Assembly (NCBI GenBank): GCA_032622095.1
Contig: CP136065.1
Location: forward strand, 118,151,195-118,215,194
DNA: 64,000 nt
Direction: 5' to 3'
Origin: Siphonodentalium dalli
Lineage: Eukaryota > Mollusca > Scaphopoda > Gadilida > Siphonodentaliidae
A program made the translations under genes and the position numbers. The notes beneath the pieces are model-generated. The model searched no databases. It had not been told where the DNA came from and saw nothing but the letters and a program-made list of their open reading frames with translations. Below are positions 1-8,808 of this stretch, one piece after another (position 1 is the stretch's first letter; every line of letters begins with the position of its first letter).

Positions 1-479
1 TTTTATTTTATATATCTAAAGGAACAGTAACTCCTGCATGCAAACTACTTATGTCCGCGCTGCGTGACATTCGCATAAATTTGGAGACAGCATGGCGTTT
101 ATTAAAATAATTCATATGCCGCCTATATGGAGGAAGCTTTTATTTTATGTAATCTTGTGATATATTTCTATAATACCACATGGGCGCACAAAACCTAAAT
201 TAAACAGTAAAATATAATATAGACACATAAACAAACTCAAATGTTAATGTCGATGCGTACGTGCACATGTACGTCAGTGAGATATCCCGAATTTAAGTAG
301 TCTTGTTGATTTGCTACGATGCTGGTGGGTATACCACGGAGTTGAAATATGCTGATATGGTAAACTGATTCTGTTAAGAAAATGTACCGTTATTCTTTCG
401 GAACATACATGTTGCAGTGTCTGGATATATATACAATAACGGAACAATTTCTACCAGCACAATGGCAAGTCAGCAGGAC

Positions 480-517
480 CCACCAGCATCAGATCAAATT
501 AGCAGGATAACTTAACC
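480..517 (+). repeat. Imperfect dispersed direct repeat, copy 1
   Basis: The segment beginning CCACCAGCATCAGATC and ending in CTTAACC recurs imperfectly at 889-927. The similarity extends weakly upstream (453-480 against 864-889). No function is suggested; it may be an old local duplication or a fragment of a dispersed element. Confidence 0.5.
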
Positions 518-748
518 GGGATGGAAAGTGTTTGCCTTGCAATGACTGGACCTTGAAATCAGCTCTATCTCACCTATGACATACATGCACGGTGTCACAC
601 TTATAGTAAGGTGGTCACTTTCACCGCTGTGGCCTGCTCCCACAACTAATGATACACACGGAGTTACCATAGCTCACATCCCTGTCGACGCGCCCGTGAC
701 CTGACGGGTGTCACCTTGTTGTCTCGATGTCCGTTTCGATATAGATTG

Positions 749-762
749 GTGTGTGTGTGTGT
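749..762 (+). repeat. (GT)7 microsatellite
   Basis: Seven perfect GT dinucleotides. This is an ordinary animal microsatellite. Confidence 0.8.
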
Positions 763-888
763 ATAGATGATGATCGCCGCTCTTCATTGCTATAAATATT
801 CATTTAACACTGGTTCGCCCTGGTTATTTGGTCATGTGGTCTTAGCAGCATCAGTTCGCCATATCAGCAGCATGACAGTTCACCTGAT

Positions 889-927
889 CCCACCAGCATC
901 ATAGCAAATTAGCAAGACCATTTAACC
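889..927 (+). repeat. Imperfect dispersed direct repeat, copy 2
   Basis: Partner of the segment at 480-517. It shares CCACCAGCATCA, then CAAATTAGCA, then TTAACC, with scattered substitutions. The two copies are about 410 bp apart and in the same orientation. Confidence 0.5.
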
Positions 928-1373
928 AGTGTGTGGTTATTATATCACACCATCGTTGACTGACTGTTAGCATATTTTAATCTGTTGTGTACACTCGGGC
1001 GATTTATATTGGTCCACCGGGAGGTGTCAATTACCATGTCTAATGACCATGAAGTGATAATTTCGTCTGACGCGTGTCTGTTCCCGGGTGTCCCATCGCA
1101 GCCGGCATTTCATTAAAAAAAATTGTGCATCTATTTACAATGCATAATGTATATATTTACATGAATTATATTCAACTATGGTCGTATGGTATGCATACAT
1201 GTACATCAGTATAATAATGTTCATAGTGTTCTCCTGCACTTAACTGTGAAAGACTGAAACCAAAGTTTCAGACAAACTAGGACAATCCGGTGTGTGTGTA
1301 ATTTAGAAATCAGTTTCCACTCACGGGAAGTATATTAGTTATCAACGCTCTTTATCGACATACAACTTATAAT

Positions 1374-1430
1374 ATTTCGATATTTGCCTCCCACAACTCA
1401 ACAAAATGCAATGTTAAGAAGATAACAGTC
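1374..1430 (+). repeat. Imperfect dispersed direct repeat, copy 1
   Basis: This segment pairs with 2221-2280. Shared words in order are ATTTGCC, AACTCAACA, ATGCAATGTTAA and ATAACAGTC. The copies are about 850 bp apart and diverged by substitutions and small indels, so the duplication is old. Confidence 0.55.
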
Positions 1431-2076
1431 CACTGGCATGTATGCTGGAATATGGGAATGAGGACAGACTACCATTGTTCATGGGTCATGTGCTTCCTTT
1501 GACCACCCAACTCGGCATACGATAGTACAGCAAAGTGATTTATAATGATGCCCCTTGGGTATACGACTATCTGGTTGTACCACGAGGCATGATTGTGTTA
1601 TATTGAGTAAACTCATAGGAATTTTTTCGAGAACAGACAAACACCTATCTGGACTAAGAGCCAGTCTGTTAGTTTTGATGGAAGGTGAATAACTCTATAC
1701 ACTTGTATTTGGTACAATTAACCTCACCACCATAAAGACAGCAATTAGAAACACACAAAACGTCATCCCGTATATATGTTATCTTCGTCATCTACGTTGT
1801 ATTTGTTAAAATGTTAATGGGAGAGGGGTGGATGTAAGTTGTTAAAATTTGTGCCCCTATCCCTCTTGTAATATTATATTACAATAAAATATGTTTTAAA
1901 AAAAGACACGATATAAGACTTATATATGTATTTGGGGTGGTGGGGTCAATTGTGCGAAATTCCCCTGACTATATATCTCCTAGTTTGTTTTTCATTTTTA
2001 TGCATTTTAGTTAAATAAAGTGGGAGTTTTGGGGTAAATATGAGAATCTCTATCAATTAGTGGAAAATCTTCGGCG

Positions 2077-2094
2077 TGACGTCATCGCATGCGC
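2077..2094. promoter_or_regulatory. CRE palindrome next to an NRF1-like motif
   Basis: A perfect TGACGTCA (full CREB/ATF site, 2077-2084) is followed directly by a GCATGCGC core resembling an NRF1 half-consensus. Such pairs occur in metazoan promoters. No transcript start, TATA box or downstream ORF is visible, so this is a motif match only and could be chance. Confidence 0.15.
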
Positions 2095-2220
2095 TAATAT
2101 TAAACGTGTGTCTTACCAATAATTATGAAGTTGATTTTGTGAGTTAATTATGTGATAAATATAGTTACGATGTACATGTAGGTTGTATACAATGCTATGT
2201 ATTGGCATCAAGCTAATACT

Positions 2221-2280
2221 ATTCCGAAATTTGCCTTGCCAACTCAACATCATGCAATGTTAAAATAGCACATAACAGTC
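2221..2280 (+). repeat. Imperfect dispersed direct repeat, copy 2
   Basis: Second copy of the segment at 1374-1430, in the same orientation. It shares ATTTGCC, AACTCAACA, ATGCAATGTTAA and CATAACAGTC. Confidence 0.55.
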
Positions 2281-2549
2281 GGGAACATATGATTCAATAT
2301 AACCATACTGTATTATATTGATGCCCAAAGTAAGGTAGACATATATTTTGCATTGTGTTGTGTCGGGGACAGTCAAAAATTATTTAAAAAAACAGGCGTC
2401 CTATTTGAACATATATTTTACCATTAACTTGCGATGAACGCTCTTTATTGGAATAAAGCATAGCCCGTGCATACCATGTCCTCAACAGAACAACGAGATA
2501 TGACCGAAATAAGAACAGTCTCACGCATACAGCGATGCGTTCATAAGCA

Positions 2550-2665
2550 CTGCGCTCTCGTCGCACACCGTTCCGATACGCGCGCCGAATCTGGAGCGTA
2601 ATTAGCTACAGCGCCGATCTCAGCGCGTTTGCGCGCTCTATCTGGCGGGCCGGGTAAGGTCAGAT
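2550..2665. other. CpG-rich patch abutting the first satellite array
   Basis: This short stretch is conspicuously rich in CpG, with runs such as ACGCGCGCCG and GCGCGTTTGCGCGC inside otherwise AT-rich DNA. It includes a perfect hairpin at 2622-2637 (AGCGCG, loop TTTG, CGCGCT). It lies about 20 bp left of the start of unit A. It could be the edge of a CpG island or a local duplication. No gene is visible next to it. Confidence 0.4.
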
Positions 2666-3411
2666 CCGTTATATCGTAGCCAGGAAGTATATTGTTTTTC
2701 TACTGTGGCCGTTTTCTGTTTAATTGGAAATACTCAGAAACTAATGGGAGGAGGACCGCGAAATCTCTAGCGAATGAAGGCATCTAAGGTCTACTAAAAA
2801 TAATGGTATCCGGATGTTGGTCCAATATCTTTTGACAGAGTCATGGCCCTTTTTCGATTATTTTTCATTATTATTATTATACTGGACACTTTTGCAACCC
2901 TTATTACTCGAAAAGTAACAGGAGTAGCACACTAAAACTTGGTACGTATCTTGGGATCAAAGAGTTGTATGCCATCGTCGCATAACGAATATTGTCCGCG
3001 TTTTCCCCGAGGAGTTATCTCCCTTTATCTGAAAAAAATGTCATTTGATTATCTCGGAAATTATAAGGAGCAGAGCATCGAAAATTGGACCGTATGCACA
3101 TCTCGATATGCCCTACTGTCCACGGGCATCAGAACTTGTGTCCGCGCTTTCCCTGAGGAGTTACCGCCCATAGTTGGCAAACCTCTATTTGATTGTACTA
3201 TGTTGTCCTCTTGTATCATTCCAGATAACTGCTTTTCATAGTCGTGTTGACCGTTGTCAGTTTAGTCAGAGAAGGAAATTTTGACAGGGTCGGACATATA
3301 TTTTGACACTGGGGTGGGGGGCAAATTTTTTGAAAAATAAAATTTTGATTGACATTCATATATTTAAGTTTATGTATTTCCCGAACGAAAACAAACTCAT
3401 ACCGGAAAGGA

Positions 3412-3704
3412 TTTTTGAAATCCGAGAAGAAATGCAAGAGTTACGGGCCCTCAAAGTTTGCAATTTGGGCCCATGTGCTTGTGATCACATCTCCTCCGAA
3501 GATATCGAACATAGGATGTCATCTGATACGCCAATGTGTGCGGACTGAAGAGGGCACGCGGTGGGCTAAATTTTGCCAGTGTCGGTTCATTATTGTGGGT
3601 CTGGGGAGGGGTGGTCCGTGGTACCATTTTTTAATTCTTCTCGGAATCAGATGAAACTTGGAATCTAACATCTGCAACATCAGCCGATCTAGAAAGTGAA
3701 AAAA
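3412..3704 (+). repeat. Internal duplication of unit A, module 1
   Basis: This roughly 293-bp module is repeated immediately downstream (3705-3997) at an offset of 293-294 bp. Shared landmarks are a GGGCCC word, CACATCTCCTCCGAAGATAT, GGTGGGC(T/C)AAATTT, GGGTCTGGGGAGGGGTGG and TTCTCGGAATC. The duplication is present in every A copy except the one starting at 40035, where one module has been lost. Confidence 0.9.
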
Positions 3705-3997
3705 TTTCGAAAATCCACCAAAAACTGAAAGAATTGCGGCCCCTCAAACTTTGCAATTTTGGGCCCGTGTGCTTGATAACACATCTCCTCCGAAGATATC
3801 GAACATAGGATGTCATCTGATACGAAAATGCGTACGGACTGAAGACGGCACGCGGTGGGCCAAATTTATCCAGTGTCGGTACAGTATTGTGGGTCTGGGG
3901 AGGGGTGGTCCGTGGTAACAATTTTTAATTCTTCTCGGAATCGGATTAAACTTGGAATATAACATTTGCAACATCAGCCGATCTGGAAGCTGAAAAC
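3705..3997 (+). repeat. Internal duplication of unit A, module 2
   Basis: Second module of the internal tandem pair. It differs from module 1 by scattered substitutions, for example GATACGAAAATGCG instead of GATACGCCAATGTG. The sequence that follows (about 3998-4290) looks like a third, much more diverged module: it keeps a GGAGATTTTGGCC/GGAGTTACCGGGGCC word and a final GGCAGGGGTGGGGTCACG word. Confidence 0.85.
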
Positions 3998-4383
3998 AGA
4001 TCGTAAATCCGTTGAAAAATGGCGGAGATTTTGGCCGTCCAAGTTTTAATTTGGGCCCATATGCTTTCCAATAATCAAAGTGTTATCCGTCTCCAAATCA
4101 GATGAAATTGATACTATGCAATCTATGTTAGCAGCAAATCACAAAAATGGAAACAATTTTTAAATCCGTTGGAAACTAACGGAGTTACCGGGGCCTCAAA
4201 CTTAGCATTTTGTGCCAGGGGTTGATGTTTTTCCAATCCCGTCACCCAATTTCGAGGCAGGGGTGGGGTCACGTCCAAACAATTGAGATCAACCTACATA
4301 TGTTAGGACAACATATAATCACCATACTTTATATTTTACGTCCATAAACTGCGATTCATTTCACTCATGATTGTTCCTATTAT

Positions 4384-4414
4384 TATACTTCCATGGTGTA
4401 ACCAAGGAAGTATA
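4384..4414. repeat. Unit-junction hairpin of array A (type example)
   Basis: The left arm TATACTTCC, a mismatched A, then TGGT face ACCA, A and GGAAGTATA across a GTA loop. This gives 13 paired positions with one A/A mismatch in 31 bp. The same hairpin lies at each A-A junction, for example at 6107-6137 and 56921-56951. Inverted repeats exactly at the unit boundary suggest a terminal or replication-related structure rather than random satellite sequence. Confidence 0.85.
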
Positions 4415-6128
4415 TTGTTTTTCTACTGTGGCCGTTTTCTGTTTAATTGGAAATACTCAGAAACTAATGGGAGGAGGACCGCGAAATCTCTAGCGAATGA
4501 AGGCATCTAAGGTCTACTAAAAATAATGGTATCCGGATGTTGGTCCAATATCTTTTGACAGAGTCATGGCCCTTTTTCGATTATTTTTCATTATTATTAT
4601 TATACTGGACACTTTTGCAACCCTTATTACTCGAAAAGTAACAGGAGTAGCACACTAAAACTTGGTACGTATCTTGGGATCAAAGAGTTGTATGCCATCG
4701 TCGCATAACGAATATTGTCCGCGTTTTCCCCGAGGAGTTATCTCCCTTTATCTGAAAAAAATGTCATTTGATTATCTCGGAAATTATAAGGAGCAGAGCA
4801 TCGAAAATTGGACCGTATGCACATCTCGATATGCCCTACTGTCCACGGGCATCAGAACTTGTGTCCGCGCTTTCCCTGAGGAGTTACCGCCCATAGTTGG
4901 CAAACCTCTATTTGATTGTACTATGTTGTCCTCTTGTATCATTCCAGATAACTGCTTTTCATAGTCGTGTTGACCGTTGTCAGTTTAGTCAGAGAAGGAA
5001 ATTTTGACAGGGTCGGACATATATTTTGACACTGGGGTGGGGGGCAAATTTTTTGAAAAATAAAATTTTGATTGACATTCATATATTTAAGTTTATGTAT
5101 TTCCCGAACGAAAACAAACTCATACCGGAAAGGATTTTTGAAATCCGCGAAGAAATGCAAGAGTTACGGGCCCTCAAAGTTTGCAATTTGGGCCCATGTG
5201 CTTGTGATCACATCTTCTCCGAAGATATCGAACATAGGATGTCATCTGATACGCCAATGTGTGCGGACTGAAGAGGGCACGCGGTGGGCTAAATTTTGCC
5301 AGTGTCGGTTCATTATTGTGGGTCTGGGGAGGGGTGGTCCGTGGTACCATTTTTTAATTCTTCTCGGAATCAGATGAAACTTGGAATCTAACATCTGCAA
5401 CATCAGCCGATCTAGAAAGTGAAAAAATTTCGAAAATCCACCAAAAACTGAAAGAATTGCGGCCCCTCAAACTTTGCAATTTTGGGCCCGTGTGCTTGAT
5501 AACACATCTCCTCCGAAGATATCGAACATAGGATGTCATCTGATACGAAAATGCGTACGGACTGAAGACGGCACGCGGTGGGCCAAATTTATCCAGTGTC
5601 GGTACAGTATTGTGGGTCTGGGGAGGGGTGGTCCGTGGTACCAATTTTTAATTCTTCTCGGAATCGGATTAAACTTGGAATATAACATTTGCAACATCAG
5701 CCGATCTGGAAGCTGAAAACAGATCGTAAATCCGTTGAAAAATGGCGGAGATTTTGGCCGTCCAAGTTTTAATTTGGGCCCATATGCTTTCCAATAATCA
5801 AAGTGTTATCCGTCTCCAAATCAGATGAAATTGATACTATGCAATCTATGTTAGCAGCAAATCACAAAAATGGAAACAATTTTTAAATCCGTTGGAAACT
5901 AACGGAGTTACCGGGGCCTCAAACTTAGCATTTTGTGCCAGGGGTTGATGTTTTTCCAATCCCGTCACCCAATTTCGAGGCAGGGGTGGGGTCACGTCCA
6001 AACACTTGAGATCAACCTACATATGTTAGGACAACATATAATCACCATACTTTATATTTTACGTCCATAAACTGCGATTCATTTCACTCATGATTGTTCC
6101 TATTATTATACTTCCATGGTGTAACCAA
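4406..6128 (+). repeat. Unit A copy 2
   Basis: Complete 1723-bp unit. Diagnostic variants are TCCGCGAAG (copy 1 has TCCGAGAAG), CACATCTTCTCC (copy 1 has CACATCTCCTCC), GGTACCAAT and AACACTTGAG. The same combination recurs in the copy at 29697. Confidence 0.95.
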
Positions 6129-6311
6129 GGAAGTATATTGTTTTTCTACTGCGGCCGTTTTCTGTTTAATTGGAAATACTCAGAAACTAATGGGAGGAGG
6201 ACCGCGAAATCTCTAGCGAATGAAGGCATCTAAGGTCTACTAAAAATAATGGTATCCGGATGTTGGTCCAATATCTTTTGACAGAGTCATGGCCCTTTTT
6301 CGATTATTTTT
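6129..6311 (+). repeat. Unit A copy 3, interrupted at unit position 183
   Basis: Only the leader of the unit is present here, carrying TGCGG. It ends in GATTATTTTT, after which unit-B sequence starts. The missing remainder of the unit (positions 182-1723) is found at 28155-29696, so this looks like the left half of a unit split by an insertion. Confidence 0.85.
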
Positions 6312-6340
6312 ATACTTCCATATTTTAATATGGAAGTATA
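6311..6340. repeat. Unit-B junction hairpin / 5' end of the insert
   Basis: Perfect inverted repeat with 14-bp arms (left arm TATACTTCCATATT) around a 2-nt TT. It begins exactly where A sequence stops. Identical palindromes recur at every B-B junction: 7560, 8809, 10058, 11307, 12556, 13805, 15054, 16303, 17552, 18801, 20050, 21299, 22548 and 23797. Positions 6312-6323 (ATACTTCCATAT) form the proposed 5' subterminal inverted repeat of the 21.8-kb insert. Confidence 0.85.
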
Positions 6341-7559
6341 TTGTTATTCAATTTTTTATTTTTCACTATTATTATTATTATTTATTATTCTTAATATATT
6401 TTGAAACCCTTATATCTCAGAAAGTTTAAAAGTTAAAGCATTGAAATTTGGTAGGTATATGCACCATGCCAAGATGCATGGTAATGGAGCATTTAGGTTT
6501 GTCCCCTAACTTGCTTACCAGAGTTATGGCCCTTAAACCAAAATTTTGGAAAAAGTTTGTGCGCAGATTTTCTCCTGTAAGAAGTCAAGCAGCTGAATTC
6601 GGTTCTCGTAATCGTGTTAACTAAGGAAAGGGCACGAATCGGGGAAATTTTCACCAAGGTCCGAAAACAATTTGTTGACCCGGGGAGGGGTGCAAAATTT
6701 GTCAATTTTGTTCTTGTCACCGATTCCAACTATTTTTACTGTCGGGTATCTATACGATGTACTGATGCTACTCGTGAAAGAATTTTGTAAATCGGGTGAG
6801 AAATGACCAAGTTATAACACATCGAAAAATGTACTAATAAAGTCCATGTGTAGAAAGTGCTTGTGTCCCGATCTTCTCCTAGACGAAGCGCAACAGCTGG
6901 ATTTGCTCTATGTGAGCGTCTTAAACATAGACAGAAGACCAAACCAGGACATTTTGACAAAGGTCCGCTCAATTTTTCCTGGGCTAAGGGAGGGGCAAAA
7001 TATGTCAATTTTTTTTTTGTCGCCGATTTGAACCAAAATGGTTGTGAAGTATCTGTAGGATGTACTAAGTATTATCGTGTGTGAATTTTGTGAATCGGTT
7101 GACAAATGTAGAAATGGTGGCCCTTTCCTTTTTTCAAGTTTACAGGGAAAGCACTATGAATTTATATTTCTTCAACCAATCGTGACGTGTTTGGTATCAT
7201 TCGATGGGGAATTTTTAGCTCTTTTAAACGATTATTCATTTGCTGCATGATGTCGAATGAGTCCGGAGATATTCAAAAAAGTATGAACCAGAAACATACA
7301 TATTGGCCTACATAGTAAAATATCGGCGCAATACCTCACCAAAACCCTGGTAAATATTATAGGGGCATAAAATACGAACACAATGGCGCAAATATTAGCT
7401 CGATATCTCGAAAATTGGCCGATATATGGCGACTTTTCTACCCGCGTCATCAAATTTCGAGGCATGGGTGGGGGTCACACCAGAACGTTCCAACTGAACA
7501 CAGAAATGTCAATAAACCATACTATCGACATTCCAATCAATTCCGAGCGATTCCCTTAT
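6311..7559 (+). repeat. Unit B copy 1 (reference unit)
   Basis: Complete 1249-bp unit. Two homologous modules lie at about 6518-6800 and 6800-7105. Both contain a 'ttctcct' word, an AAGGTCCG word, a GGGAGGGG...CAAAAT..GTCAATTTT word and a final TGAATCGG/TAAATCGG word. This internal duplication mirrors the one in unit A. It carries the private substitution CCAACTATT at about 6725. Confidence 0.9.
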
Positions 7560-8808
7560 TATACTTCCATATTTTAATATGGAAGTATATTGTTATTCAA
7601 TTTTTTATTTTTCACTATTATTATTATTATTTATTATTCTTAATATATTTTGAAACCCTTATATCTCAGAAAGTTTAAAAGTTAAAGCATTGAAATTTGG
7701 TAGGTATATGCACCATGCCAAGATGCATGGTAATGGAGCATTTAGGTTTGTCCCCTAACTTGCTTACCAGAGTTATGGCCCTTAAACCAAAATTTTGGAA
7801 AAAGTTTGTGCGCAGATTTTCTCCTGTAAGAAGTCAAGCAGCTGAATTCGGTTCTCGTAATCGTGTTAACTAAGGAAAGGGCACGAATCGGGGAAATTTT
7901 CACCAAGGTCCGAAAACAATTTGTTGACCCGGGGAGGGGTGCAAAATTTGTCAATTTTGTTCTTGTCACCGATTCCAACCATTTTTACTGTCGGGTATCT
8001 ATACGATGTACTGATGCTACTCGTGAAAGAATTTTGTAAATCGGGTGAGAAATGACCAAGTTATAACACATCGAAAAATGTACTAATAAAGTCCATGTGT
8101 AGAAAGTGCTTGTGTCCCGATCTTCTCCTAGACGAAGCGCAACAGCTGGATTTGCTCTATGTGAGCGTCTTAAACATAGACAGAAGACCAAACCAGGACA
8201 TTTTGACAAAGGTCCGCTCAATTTTTCCTGGGCTAAGGGAGGGGCAAAATATGTCAATTTTTTTTTTGTCGCCGATTTGAACCAAAATGGTTGTGAAGTA
8301 TCTGTAGGATGTACTAAGTATTATCGTGTGTGAATTTTGTGAATCGGTTGACAAATGTAGAAATGGTGGCCCTTTCCTTTTTTCAAGTTTACAGGGAAAG
8401 CACTATGAATTTATATTTCTTCAACCAACCGTGACGTGTTTGGTATCATTCGATGGGGAATTTTTAGCTCTTTTAAACGATTATTCATTTGCTGCATGAT
8501 GTCGAATGAGTCCGGAGATATTCAAAAAAGTATGAACCAGAAACATACATATTGGCCTACATAGTAAAATATCGGCGCAATACCTCACCAAAACCCTGGT
8601 AAATATTATAGGGGCATAAAATACGAACACAATGGCGCAAATATTAGCTCGATATCTCGAAAATTGGCCGATATATGGCGACTTTTCTACCCGCGTCATC
8701 AAATTTCGAGGCATGGGTGGGGGTCACACCAGAACGTTCCAACTGAACACAGAAATGTCAATAAACCATACTATCGACATTCCAATCAATTCCGAGCGAT
8801 TCCCTTAT
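7560..8808 (+). repeat. Unit B copy 2
   Basis: Complete unit. It differs from the consensus at one position that I noticed (CAACCAACCG at about 8422). Confidence 0.9.

Larger units (their letters stand above)
1..2682. other. Single-copy AT-rich non-coding DNA
   Basis: No open reading frame of convincing length or composition is present. The longest in this stretch is 60 codons at 2384-2566 on the minus strand and has no recognisable motif. I see no tRNA or rRNA signature. The stretch contains only small repeats and motifs, which are listed separately. Base composition is AT-rich until about 2550, where it becomes CpG-rich just before the first tandem array. It could be an intron or an intergenic region; nothing here decides which. 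Confidence 0.6.
2683..4405 (+). repeat. Unit A copy 1 (left edge copy)
   Basis: Complete 1723-bp unit. Its private variants are TGTGG (not TGCGG) in the leader, GGTAACAAT at 3916 where most copies have GGTACCAAT, and AACAATTGAG at about 4279 where most have AACACTTGAG. The two body variants recur in the right block's first copy. The hairpin left arm TATACTTCC is absent upstream, where the sequence reads GTAGCCA before GGAAGTATA (compare GTAACCAA at internal junctions). Confidence 0.95.
2683..6311 (+). repeat. Unit-A tandem array, left block (1723-bp unit, 2.1 copies)
   Basis: Direct head-to-tail repetition with a period of exactly 1723 bp. The word GGAAGTATATTGTTTTTC occurs at 2683, 4406 and 6129. 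The array starts precisely at this word and breaks off at unit position 183, where unit-B sequence begins. Reading frames inside the units overlap on both strands, and several rely on non-ATG starts, so I do not call genes. Unit order is a GGAAGTATA start, a leader of about 180 bp, an ATT-rich tract, a body with an internal 294-bp duplication, and a TATACTTCC end. Confidence 0.95.

Noticed and set aside
800-830. tRNA-like B-box word near 811 (GGTTCGCCC)
   Set aside because: There is no matching A-box or cloverleaf around it.
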